Source: Dyadobacter chenhuakuii (GTDB taxonomy: Bacteria; Bacteroidota; Bacteroidia; Cytophagales; Spirosomataceae). Taken from it: DNA of 64,000 nucleotides. Under the pieces are notes generated by a model, which was given only the letters and a program-made list of their open reading frames with translations, had not been told where the DNA came from and ran no database searches. Below are positions 9,038-17,037 of this stretch, one piece after another. The translations under genes were made by a program, and so were the position numbers. How positions within the stretch are numbered: the stretch's first letter is position 1; each line of letters starts with the position of its first letter. The stretch spans positions 2,418,001 to 2,482,000 of the forward strand of contig NZ_CP098805.1 of the NCBI RefSeq assembly GCF_023821985.2, given 5' to 3'.

Positions 9038-9496
9038 TAGTTCAGAAAGGGAATAAGGGAGAAAATCATCCACACGCTGACCATAGCGGTGCAAATCGCG
9101 GATAATGCTCGAACTGATCGGGGCCAGCATGGGTGAAGTGATCAGAAATACCGTTTCAATTTCTTCGTAAAGATATCGGTTGACCTGCGAGATGCCATTT
9201 TCGTACTCGAAATCGGTCGTGTTACGCAAACCCCTCAGCAGAAATGTGGCTCCCAGTTCACGCGCTGTATGCGCAGTAAGGTCATCATAAGTAACAACCT
9301 TCACATTCGTTTGATCCGAAAAAGTCTTTTCGATCATTTCCTTCATCACATCGAGCGGGAAATAGCGCTTCTTGGTTGCGTTGTTCCCAATGCCAATGAC
9401 CACTTCATCAAAAAGCCGTAATCCGCGTAAAACAATGTCTTCGTGCCCTTTTGTGAATGGATCAAACGATCCCGGAAATAGTGCTATACGCTTCAT
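9020..9496 (-). CDS. coaD: Phosphopantetheine adenylyltransferase
   Basis: Transfers AMP from ATP to 4'-phosphopantetheine, the penultimate step of coenzyme A synthesis; cytosolic. The protein starts MKRIALFPGSFDPFTKGHED, carrying the nucleotidyltransferase GSFDPFTKGH motif, and has the C-terminal ISSSIIRDLHRYG motif. The frame is open to 9577, but the family length and motif fix the ATG at 9496. It follows the DUF3822 gene after 17 bases, so the two form an operon. Confidence 0.95.
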   Translation of the reverse strand: MKRIALFPGSFDPFTKGHEDIVLRGLRLFDEVVIGIGNNATKKRYFPLDVMKEMIEKTFSDQTNVKVVTYDDLTAHTARELGATFLLRGLRNTTDFEYENGISQVNRYLYEEIETVFLITSPMLAPISSSIIRDLHRYGQRVDDFLPYSLSELNKLNH

Positions 9497-9513
9497 AAGA
9501 GCAGTATTTACAA

Positions 9514-10419
9514 TTAAGATGATACGAGGTAGGTATTGAAAAGGCCAAAATAACGATGTCCCGGAACGTCCGCACATTGTCTGTTGTATTTCAGCGTTGT
9601 GGGCCCGTTGCCGATCTGCAAATTGGGGAAAAATCTTGAAAGCTCGGTGTAAGCGTCGGAAGAAGATGCGATTTCACCGTAGCAAAGCACTTTCATCTCC
9701 TCGGGAAGGAAATTAAGCTGGCTTAGTGTGAACAGAATGATGTAGGCCAGTTCCTGCGTTTTGGAAAAGCGGAACCGGTTGCAAAGTATCAGTTGCTGGC
9801 TTTCGGTAATGACCAGCGTGAAATAATCTTTATCAAAATAAACGGAAACCATCCTCAGCTGCTGATGTTCCAGATGGCTTACCAGCGCGCCAATGATCAG
9901 CGGGCTGGTCAAATGGTAGAATGTGATCTGCGACGACCCAAAATGGTTGATCATCCAGTCGTACCAGATCTGCGGAACGCTGAAAACATTGTGTGCGCGG
10001 ATAAGCGGAAGATCGTGATAGAGCACTTTTTCATCCTTAGGAACCGGGTTACCCAATGCAAATGCGAGATAATCGGACGCAGCATCTTGCTCAAAAATCA
10101 GATTGGGAATTAAGCTGAATGCGTGTGAATTAATTGAAATCCTGACATATTTCCAGCTATGCGATGACCAGAGCAAATGTCCGGTAAAAACCTTTTTGAG
10201 CCTTTCAAAGATCTCCGTAGGGTTTAAAACGGTTTCAAAGCTGTAATCTTCTAGCCAGATACACTCCATGTTTTCATCGCGGACAATGCAAAACCGGATG
10301 CGTCTTTCATCCACCTCAATGCACAATGTGCACAATGGAATACTGGACGCGTCGAATGAGTTATCGCCTACAAGCAGCGTAGGAATAATTTCAATGACCT
10401 GGTTTTCAGAATTTGCCAC
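9514..10419 (-). CDS. DUF3822 family protein
   Basis: Bacteroidota-specific family of 301 aa, unknown function. The fold is thought to be of the actin/ASKHA type, like PilM; that is family-level knowledge and cannot be shown here. No signal peptide or membrane segment is visible, so it is probably cytosolic. It sits 17 bases upstream of coaD, a neighbourhood that recurs in the phylum. In some genomes a 16S rRNA methyltransferase gene (rsmD) is also linked; none is seen here. Confidence 0.75.
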   Translation of the reverse strand: MANSENQVIEIIPTLLVGDNSFDASSIPLCTLCIEVDERRIRFCIVRDENMECIWLEDYSFETVLNPTEIFERLKKVFTGHLLWSSHSWKYVRISINSHAFSLIPNLIFEQDAASDYLAFALGNPVPKDEKVLYHDLPLIRAHNVFSVPQIWYDWMINHFGSSQITFYHLTSPLIIGALVSHLEHQQLRMVSVYFDKDYFTLVITESQQLILCNRFRFSKTQELAYIILFTLSQLNFLPEEMKVLCYGEIASSSDAYTELSRFFPNLQIGNGPTTLKYNRQCADVPGHRYFGLFNTYLVSS

Positions 10420-10441
10420 AATAAAGGGGTAAAGTTTAAAT

Positions 10442-10945
10442 CTATATTAATGTTTCAGGTTGGGGTAAAAACTTGTCCAACCTGAGCAACTCTTCCAATG
10501 ATCGCACTCTGCTGAAAATGCTGTGAGATGCATCTGAGGGAAAAGATTTGATTTCATCGAGCCGTAAAAATTTGACTTCCTCAATGATCTGGTTTGCCGC
10601 TGAAATTTCCGGATCAGCGCCTTTATCCATCTTGCCTTGCACTGCTTTTATCTCAAAAAAAAGCTCAATAGCGTGAAGTGGAGGCCGTACATGCTCGTTG
10701 ACAAACAGCAAATCCCCTATTTCGGCATTCAGACCGGTTTCTTCTCTGATCTCCCGTTTCAAGGCCGCTTCCGCAGTTTCCCCGAAAAGAATCCCTCCGC
10801 CCGGCGGGCTCCAAAAAGACTGCTCTTTGCCATACAATGAATGATTTACCAAAAGAATCCGATCCCGGACAATGTATATGCCGCTTACACGAACACGCAC
10901 ATTCCCGCCGTATAAATTCTTTACTTCATCATTCAAAGTCTGCAC
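10442..10945 (-). CDS. NUDIX hydrolase
   Basis: A compact 167-aa NUDIX protein unrelated in detail to the one at 8297. The box GILFGETAEAALKREIREE plus TGL is intact (about residues 51-73), and SFWSPPGGG precedes it as in the MutT/ADP-ribose group. The substrate is not identifiable. It lies 22 bases upstream of the DUF3822 gene and on the same strand, so it may head the DUF3822-coaD transcript. Confidence 0.85.
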   Translation of the reverse strand: MQTLNDEVKNLYGGNVRVRVSGIYIVRDRILLVNHSLYGKEQSFWSPPGGGILFGETAEAALKREIREETGLNAEIGDLLFVNEHVRPPLHAIELFFEIKAVQGKMDKGADPEISAANQIIEEVKFLRLDEIKSFPSDASHSIFSRVRSLEELLRLDKFLPQPETLI

Positions 10946-11013
10946 CAGCGCTCACTTTTTTGGAGCGGCAAAGATAACCAACCTGGGATAATTGACAAGA
11001 TATAATATAAGGA

Positions 11014-11454
11014 TCAGGAATAAGGACTTCCCGAGATGTAGCTTTCGAGCGTATTGATGTGCTCCTTTTGTTCGTAGATAATAGCGGAAACAATGTCATT
11101 GATGGAGATGATCCCGACGAGCTTTCCATCCTGATTAACAGGCAGATGTCGGATATGTTTGTCAGACATGATCTGCATACATTCCTCAATTTTCTGGTCC
11201 GTTTCAACCGTGATAACCTTACTCGTCATAACTTCCCGGATGCGCGTGTCCCGCGAACTCTTTCCCTGCAGAATAACTTTTCTGGCATAATCCCTTTCGG
11301 AAAAGATCCCGATCAATTCATTATCTTCAAGAACCAAAACTGCACCGATGTTCTTAGCGGCCATGAGTTCCAGAGCTTCAAACACCGTATTGTCCTGCGT
11401 TACCGACCAAAGCGCATTGACAGGCTTGTTGCCCATTACATGTTGTACTAGCAT
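11014..11454 (-). CDS. CBS-domain pair protein
   Basis: Two tandem CBS motifs fill the protein: residues ~5-65 (around VFEALELMAAKNIGAVLVL) and ~70-130 (around MTSKVITVETDQKIEECMQI). Such stand-alone pairs usually bind adenosine nucleotides and act as sensors for partner proteins. The frame extends to 11529, but the family start MLVQHVMGNKPV places the ATG at 11454, giving 146 aa. No partner is encoded next to it. Confidence 0.8.
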   Translation of the reverse strand: MLVQHVMGNKPVNALWSVTQDNTVFEALELMAAKNIGAVLVLEDNELIGIFSERDYARKVILQGKSSRDTRIREVMTSKVITVETDQKIEECMQIMSDKHIRHLPVNQDGKLVGIISINDIVSAIIYEQKEHINTLESYISGSPYS

Positions 11455-11542
11455 AGATGATTGAGGTTTTGGAGTGTAATTGATAAACTTTGGAAATCTA
11501 ATATATGCAATTACGCCTTTAAAATACAATAAATTCTAAGTA

Positions 11543-11550
11543 TATTTTTG
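11543..11550 (+). promoter_or_regulatory. Candidate -7 box for the RecD-like helicase gene
   Basis: TATTTTTG is a full match to TAnnTTTG, 50 bases before the ATG at 11601. No TTG is found at the ideal -33 position. Confidence 0.4.
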
Positions 11551-11600
11551 TAACTGAGGCACACTTTGATTTTAGTAATCCTTGCCTTAGCTTCGGCATT

Positions 11601-13028
11601 ATGGAAACAGATAAGATTTTACCTTCCCAACTTTTACGCAAGCGTTTTCCTTTCAAACCCACCGAAGGCCAGCTCCGTTTTTTCGAGCAGACCAATGATT
11701 TCCTCGTCGAAGAAAAAGGCCTGGAACGTTACCGCGACTGCTTTTTGCTGAAAGGTTATGCAGGAACAGGAAAGACCACCATTATCAGCACATTAATCAA
11801 AGTGTTGAAGAATTTCGGCTACAAATCCATTTTGCTCGCCCCGACCGGCCGTGCTGCAAAAGTAATGTCAGGCTATTCCGAAAAGATCGCATTAACGATC
11901 CATAAGAAAATATACAAGCAAACCGCCGACTCTTTTTCGGGCAACCTGACATTCCAGCGCCAGAAAAATTACCATGATAATACGCTCTTCATCGTCGATG
12001 AAGCTTCCATGATCACCGATGATGCCGATTTCGGCAACAAAAGTTTGCTCGCCGATTTGATCGAATTTGTTTTCGAAAACCCCGGAAACAAGCTCATGCT
12101 GGTTGGCGACGTGGCGCAGCTCCCGCCCGTTGGTAAGGAACTGAGCCCCGCCCTGGACGGCGATTATCTGGAAAAGACATTCTATATGTCTGTGTTTCAG
12201 GAAGAATTAAGGGAAGTAATGCGGCAGGATGAGGAATCCGGAATATTGTTCAATGCAACTTCATTAAGGAACCAGCTGGTCGCAGAAAAACCCGAAATTC
12301 AGATCACCACACGCTCCTACCGAGATGTGTTCAAGATGACCGGTGAAAAATTGGAAGAAGGGCTTCGCTACGCTTACGACAAATACGGCCAGGAAAATTC
12401 CATCATCCTGACGCGTTCCAACAAATCCGCTGTTCAATACAATGAATACATCCGGCGCACAATTAACTTCTCCGAAGAAGAACTCGATGCCGGTGACCGG
12501 CTGATGGTGGTCCGCAACAATTACAACATTCTCGACGAGGATTCACCCGCAGGCTTCATCGCCAACGGAGATTTTGTTGAATTATTAAAGATCCGAAAAA
12601 CGCAGGAAATGCACGGTTTCCGCTTCGCAGACGTAACATTACGCCTGACGGATTACGAAAAACAACCGGAATTCGACGCCAAAATCTTCCTCGACACATT
12701 ACATTCCGCCTCCCCTTCCCTATCAGCCGAGGATAACAAGAAGCTGTACGAAAGCGTCCAGAAGGACTATTTTGATATCGCTTCCAAGAAAGAAAGAATG
12801 GAAGCATTGCGGAAAGATCCTTTTCTAAATGCATTGCAAGTAAAATTCGCATATGCATTAACCTGCCACAAGGCCCAGGGCGGCCAATGGAGTTCCGTGT
12901 TTATTGATCAGGGCTATTTGCCCGAGGAACAAATCAATATAGAATTTATCCGCTGGCTCTACACGGCCATTACAAGGGCAACCGACGAAGTTTTCCTAAT
13001 GAATTTCCACCAGCACTTTTTCAAATAA
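11601..13028 (+). CDS. RecD/Pif1-like superfamily 1 DNA helicase
   Basis: ATP-dependent 5'-3' DNA helicase of 475 aa. Walker A is KGYAGTGKTT (~51-60), Walker B is FIVDEASM (~131-138), and GDVAQLPPVG is motif III. The C-terminal UvrD_C_2 motif ALTCHKAQGGQW (about 423-434) ends the core. It lacks the N-terminal region of true RecD/RecD2 and no recB or recC is nearby, so a stand-alone repair role is more likely than RecBCD. The structured repeat pair starts 28 bases after its stop. Confidence 0.88.
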   Translation: METDKILPSQLLRKRFPFKPTEGQLRFFEQTNDFLVEEKGLERYRDCFLLKGYAGTGKTTIISTLIKVLKNFGYKSILLAPTGRAAKVMSGYSEKIALTIHKKIYKQTADSFSGNLTFQRQKNYHDNTLFIVDEASMITDDADFGNKSLLADLIEFVFENPGNKLMLVGDVAQLPPVGKELSPALDGDYLEKTFYMSVFQEELREVMRQDEESGILFNATSLRNQLVAEKPEIQITTRSYRDVFKMTGEKLEEGLRYAYDKYGQENSIILTRSNKSAVQYNEYIRRTINFSEEELDAGDRLMVVRNNYNILDEDSPAGFIANGDFVELLKIRKTQEMHGFRFADVTLRLTDYEKQPEFDAKIFLDTLHSASPSLSAEDNKKLYESVQKDYFDIASKKERMEALRKDPFLNALQVKFAYALTCHKAQGGQWSSVFIDQGYLPEEQINIEFIRWLYTAITRATDEVFLMNFHQHFFK

Positions 13029-13056
13029 AAATGCTAAAAGCATCAAATGGCGGAGC

Positions 13057-13209
13057 CATGACAAATCGGTAGCAAAAAACAATTTCGAATACAATGTAAT
13101 GCCGGCAGGCATATAACGACATGCATAATGCTAGCTGTCGCATCCCTCCGGGATTGGCAATTTGCATTGACATTGTTCATTCTACCAATATTGCGTCGCT
13201 CTGCGACTT
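13057..13209. repeat. Structured intergenic repeat, copy A
   Basis: About 153 bases, repeated 198 bases downstream with six differences (about 96% identity). It contains short inverted repeats: ATGCC-GGCA-GGCAT, ATCCC-TCC-GGGAT and GTCGC-TCT-GCGAC. The ends carry a near-inverted pair, ATCGGTAG near the left and CTACCAAT near the right. It has no credible coding potential. The mix of hairpins and terminal inversions resembles a miniature mobile or REP-like element. Confidence 0.85.
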
Positions 13210-13254
13210 TCCTAGCAAAATGAAGCATCACAAAATGCAAAAAAATGCCAGAGG

Positions 13255-13407
13255 CATGACATATCGGTAGCAAAAAACAATTTCGAACACAATGTAATGC
13301 CGGCAGGCATGTAACGACATGCATAATGCTTGCCGTCGCATCCCTCCGGGATTGGCAATTTGCATTGACATTGTTCATTCTACCAATATTGCGTCGCTTT
13401 GCGACTT
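13255..13407. repeat. Structured intergenic repeat, copy B
   Basis: Second copy of the 153-base repeat, offset by 198 bases. Here the terminal pair is better: ATATCGGTAG against CTACCAATAT, one mismatch over ten. The hairpin loops differ from copy A only at one base in the last stem-loop, while the stems ATCCC/GGGAT and GTCGC/GCGAC are unchanged. A 45-base A-rich spacer (13210-13254) separates the copies. Copy B ends 24 bases before the end of the tsaC-type gene. Confidence 0.85.
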
Positions 13408-13430
13408 ACTACTTCGCTTCGGCGCGGTTG

Positions 13431-14384
13431 CTACTTAGCAGCGGCGCGTTGCAGACGGTCGTTGATCGCAAGGCCTAAGCCTTCTGATGGGACACGTTCT
13501 GCCCGGATCTGCTCCACAGACAATGTATCCAACTCTCTCAGAAAAGCGAACAAGTTATGCGCAGCTTCCTTCATATCACCGCTTTTACTTAAAATACGCT
13601 GATATTTGAGATCAATGCCTTCCAGATATTTGTCAAAAACCAGATAACCTGTCAGCTCATCATCTCCTGCCGGAAATATTCCTCTCTCATACAAATAAAG
13701 CGGTTTCCTGGGCGCGTAGTGGCTTTTCAACATTCCCGGCGCTTTGGGGTTCGATGAAGAATGTGGCATAAGCTTTACTTTTCCAACGATCTCCTCAATA
13801 TCCTCCACGGCTAAACCGCCCAACCTGTACACCACCGGTTCGTCATTTTCAAAACCCACAATGGTCGATTCAATGCCCACTTCGCTTTCACCTCCATCCA
13901 ATATATAGGCTATCTTTTCTCCCAATTGCGCATTTACATGGCCAGCATTCGTAGGGCTAATGTAACCGAACGGGTTAGCACTGGGCGCAGCAAGTGGAAA
14001 TGGTAGTTCCTTCAAAAGTTCAAGCAGCAAAGGATGATTAGGAACGCGCACGGCAACATTATCCAGTCCGGACGTTACCAGATCAGGAATGATCTGTTTT
14101 TTGGGAAGCAGTAAAGTCAGCGGGCCGGGCCAGAAACGCACCGCGAGCTGCAATGCTTTTTCCGGAAAATCGGAAACGTATTGCTGCACTTTTTCTAGTG
14201 AATCCGTGTGAATGATCAGCGGATCAAAGGCTGGCCGGTTTTTTACCTCGAAAATAGACAGCACCGCACTGTCGTTCAATGCATTACCAGCCAATCCATA
14301 AACAGTTTCGGTAGGAATAGCCACCAATTCCCCTTTCATGAGGAATTCTTTTGCAACTTCAATATCGTTTCCGGTAATCGCCAA
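13431..14384 (-). CDS. L-threonylcarbamoyladenylate synthase (Sua5/TsaC type)
   Basis: Makes threonylcarbamoyl-AMP from threonine, bicarbonate and ATP, the first step of t6A37 modification of tRNAs reading ANN codons. The YrdC domain spans ~1-200 with IPTETVYGLAGNA near the start and LAAPSANPFGYISPT near 182-197. The C-terminal ~100 residues (from APGMLKSHYAPRKPLYLY) form the Sua5 domain, so this is the long Sua5 form of 317 aa. It stands alone and converges with the helicase gene across the repeat pair. Confidence 0.93.
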   Translation of the reverse strand: MAITGNDIEVAKEFLMKGELVAIPTETVYGLAGNALNDSAVLSIFEVKNRPAFDPLIIHTDSLEKVQQYVSDFPEKALQLAVRFWPGPLTLLLPKKQIIPDLVTSGLDNVAVRVPNHPLLLELLKELPFPLAAPSANPFGYISPTNAGHVNAQLGEKIAYILDGGESEVGIESTIVGFENDEPVVYRLGGLAVEDIEEIVGKVKLMPHSSSNPKAPGMLKSHYAPRKPLYLYERGIFPAGDDELTGYLVFDKYLEGIDLKYQRILSKSGDMKEAAHNLFAFLRELDTLSVEQIRAERVPSEGLGLAINDRLQRAAAK

Positions 14385-14561
14385 AGTGGATGCTGTTTTT
14401 CAAAATGCAAAAGTACAGCGATGATTGTTAAGAGCAAATGTTGGGGCGACTCATTTAGATTGTTTTTAAATAACCTTTAAAATTGAGATTGCAGACTACT
14501 GGTATATAATCCGTGTTTATATTTATTGATTAAATAGCATTTCTAAACTACCCTTTTTACT

Positions 14562-16301
14562 ATGTTTCAAATCAAAGAACAACCTGCTGTTTTTGACGTC
14601 TGTATCATTGGCTCAGGAGCGGGAGGTGGAATGGCAGCACTTCAACTTGCCCAACAGGGAGCCAAAGTGGCGCTGTTGGAGGCAGGTGGATATTTCGATC
14701 CTGCTGATCCTAAATATATTACGCAGCTCAAATGGCCATACGAGTCGCCACGCCGCGGTGCTTCCAACCACCGTCCGTTCGGGGATTTCGATGCTGCCTG
14801 GGGAGGCTGGGAACTGGAAGGGGAACCTTACACAAGAAAGAACGGAACACAATTCGACTGGTTCAGATCGCGGATGCTGGGCGGCCGTACCAATCACTGG
14901 GGCCGTATTTCGCTGCGTTTCGGACCAAAAGATTTCAAAAGAAAAAGCATAGACGGACTTGGCGACGACTGGCCGATCGGTTACGACGACGTGAAGCCTT
15001 ACTATGATAAAGTTGATAAGCTGATCGGGGTTTTCGGAACGGTTGAGAACATGGACAATGAGCCGGATGGCATCTTCCTTCCTCCTCCAAAGCCACGTTT
15101 GCACGAGCTTTTCATTAAGCAGGCTGGTAAGAAGGCTAACATTCCGGTTATTCCGTCCAGGCTTTCGATCTTAACCAAACCGATTAACGATCAGCGTGGG
15201 GTTTGCTTCTATTGCAGCCAGTGCTCCCGCGCCTGCCAGGCATATGCGGATTTTTCTTCGTCATCTGTGCTTTGTATCCCTGCTGTAAAAACGGGTAATG
15301 TTACATTGATCAACAATGCTATGGCACGCGAAGTGCTTACCGATCCGGTTACAGGGCTTGCAACAGGCGTTTCTTACGTTGACAGCCAAAAGCTTACCGA
15401 GCATACCATTAAGGCAAAAGTTGTTGTTCTTGCTGCAAGTGCAGGTGAATCTGCGAGGCTGCTATTAAACTCAAAATCAGACAGACACCCGAACGGACTA
15501 GCCAATTCAAGCGGCGTAGTAGGAAGATATCTGCACGATTCAACGGGTGCTTCACGCGGCGCATTCCTTCCGCATTTGATGGACAGAAAGCGTTATAATG
15601 AGGATGGTGTAGGCGGAATGCACGTGTACACGCCTTGGTGGCTGGACAACAAAAAACTGGATTTCCCAAGAGGTTACCACATTGAATACGGCGGCGGAAT
15701 GGGCATGCCTAGCTACGGATTCGGTGCCGGAATTGAAAATATGAACGGAAAATACCCGACAGCGGCAGGTGTCACCAAGCCAGCGGGTGGATATGGTTCG
15801 TCATTGAAAGAAGATTACCGTCGTTTCTACGGAGCTTACGTCGGCATGGCCGGTCGTGGCGAAGCGGTTCCCAATTTTGATAACTACTGCGAAATTGACC
15901 CGAATGTGGTTGATAAGTTTGGTATTCCTGTTCTTCGTTTCCACTACAAATGGACGGATTATGAGATCAAACAAGCAAAACACATGCATGACACTTTCGA
16001 AGAGATCATTCATGCATTGGGTGGCGTTGCGAGTGGAACCAAACCTGGCGCAGACACCAATTACGGCATTGCAGCTCCGGGTCGTATCATTCACGAAGTA
16101 GGAACGGTGCGTATGGGTAATGATCCCAAAACTTCTGCGTTGAACAAGTTCTCACAAGCGCACGACGCGAAAAACGTGTTTGTGGTAGATGGTGGTTCTT
16201 TTGTATCCCAAGCGGATAAGAACCCAACCTGGACCATTCTGGCGCTTTCTATGAGAGCTTCGGAGTATATCACGGAGCAGGTTAAACAGAAAAATATCTA
16301 A
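14562..16301 (+). CDS. GMC-family FAD oxidoreductase with iron-sulfur motif
   Basis: Flavin-dependent dehydrogenase of 579 aa, probably acting on a sugar or polyol alcohol. The dinucleotide fold IIGSGAGGGMAA is at 15-26. The C-terminal catalytic His is in IIHEVGTVRMG and the Asn in ADKNPT. A cysteine cluster C215-x2-C218-x2-C221-x3-C225 lies mid-protein, where FAD glucose dehydrogenases of this type carry a [3Fe-4S] cluster. It lacks its own signal peptide; the next gene encodes a Tat-targeted small subunit that may carry it across the membrane. The pair is 28 bases apart. No cytochrome c subunit is seen nearby. Confidence 0.88.
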   Translation: MFQIKEQPAVFDVCIIGSGAGGGMAALQLAQQGAKVALLEAGGYFDPADPKYITQLKWPYESPRRGASNHRPFGDFDAAWGGWELEGEPYTRKNGTQFDWFRSRMLGGRTNHWGRISLRFGPKDFKRKSIDGLGDDWPIGYDDVKPYYDKVDKLIGVFGTVENMDNEPDGIFLPPPKPRLHELFIKQAGKKANIPVIPSRLSILTKPINDQRGVCFYCSQCSRACQAYADFSSSSVLCIPAVKTGNVTLINNAMAREVLTDPVTGLATGVSYVDSQKLTEHTIKAKVVVLAASAGESARLLLNSKSDRHPNGLANSSGVVGRYLHDSTGASRGAFLPHLMDRKRYNEDGVGGMHVYTPWWLDNKKLDFPRGYHIEYGGGMGMPSYGFGAGIENMNGKYPTAAGVTKPAGGYGSSLKEDYRRFYGAYVGMAGRGEAVPNFDNYCEIDPNVVDKFGIPVLRFHYKWTDYEIKQAKHMHDTFEEIIHALGGVASGTKPGADTNYGIAAPGRIIHEVGTVRMGNDPKTSALNKFSQAHDAKNVFVVDGGSFVSQADKNPTWTILALSMRASEYITEQVKQKNI

Positions 16302-16329
16302 CATTGGAACACAGTTTCAAATCATAACT

Positions 16330-16965
16330 ATGAAACGTCGAGATACATTAAAAGCATTAACGCTCAGTTCCTTAGGGATAACCGCATTAAGCCCGCAGGT
16401 TGCCCTCGCTGAACAAAGAGAACTTGATATCCAAACGCCCCCGGAAACCCCGCTTAAAATTCCGGGTGGACGCACAAAGGAAGAAGCGATCAGGGACGCC
16501 AAATTAATGAAGGAAAAATTCCTTACAGTGGCAGAACTGGCAACCATCAAAGTGCTGGTAGACATTATCATTCCGGCTGATGATAAATCGGGCAGCGCGT
16601 CACAAGCGGGCGTACCGGATTTTATCGAATTCATTGCTAAGGATATGCCTCAAAACCAGGTTCCTTTGCGTGGTGGGCTGAAATGGCTGGAATTGGAATC
16701 CAATAAAAGATTCAAGAAAGGCTTTACATTATTGACCAAAGCCCAGCAATTGCAGATTGTGGACGACATTGCCTATCCTGAAAAGGCGAAACCAATGCAC
16801 AGCCAGGGTGTTGCCTTCTTCAATCTTATGCGTAATTTAACTGCATCCGGTTACTATACATCCAAGATTGGCATTGCTGACCTGGGTTATATGGGTAACA
16901 CGCCAAATGTGTGGGAAGGTGTTCCTGCGGATGTTTTGAAGCAATATGGTTTGAGTTACGAATAG
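16330..16965 (+). CDS. Gluconate 2-dehydrogenase subunit 3 family protein
   Basis: Small subunit of a GMC dehydrogenase complex, 211 aa. The N-terminus MKRRDTLKALTLSSLGITAL is a twin-arginine signal with a likely cleavage after VALA (residue 27), sending the folded complex to the periplasm. The body (~60-200) carries the family pattern LVDIIIPADDKSGSASQAGVPDFIE. It follows the GMC gene after 28 bases and ends at a strong terminator, so the operon has just two genes. Confidence 0.88.
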   Translation: MKRRDTLKALTLSSLGITALSPQVALAEQRELDIQTPPETPLKIPGGRTKEEAIRDAKLMKEKFLTVAELATIKVLVDIIIPADDKSGSASQAGVPDFIEFIAKDMPQNQVPLRGGLKWLELESNKRFKKGFTLLTKAQQLQIVDDIAYPEKAKPMHSQGVAFFNLMRNLTASGYYTSKIGIADLGYMGNTPNVWEGVPADVLKQYGLSYE

Positions 16966-16981
16966 CATTTGATTTTATAGC

Positions 16982-17017
16982 AAAAGGCCCGATTACTTCT
17001 CAGTGACCGGGCCTTTT
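16982..17017. terminator. Bidirectional intrinsic terminator
   Basis: A 10-bp GC-rich stem (AAAAGGCCCG with CGGGCCTTTT) around a 16-base loop, placed between the small dehydrogenase subunit and the convergent ABC-F gene. Confidence 0.85.
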
Positions 17018-17037
17018 CATTTATAGTAACTTTGCTT

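Noticed and set aside
13043..13378. Minus-strand open frame of 111 codons with an internal repeat
   Set aside because: It is the translation of the two structured repeats; its repeated peptide only mirrors the DNA repeat and no start signal is visible.
13057..13407. CRISPR array
   Set aside because: Only two copies of 153 bases with a single unique spacer of about 45 bases; repeats are too long and carry several internal hairpins.
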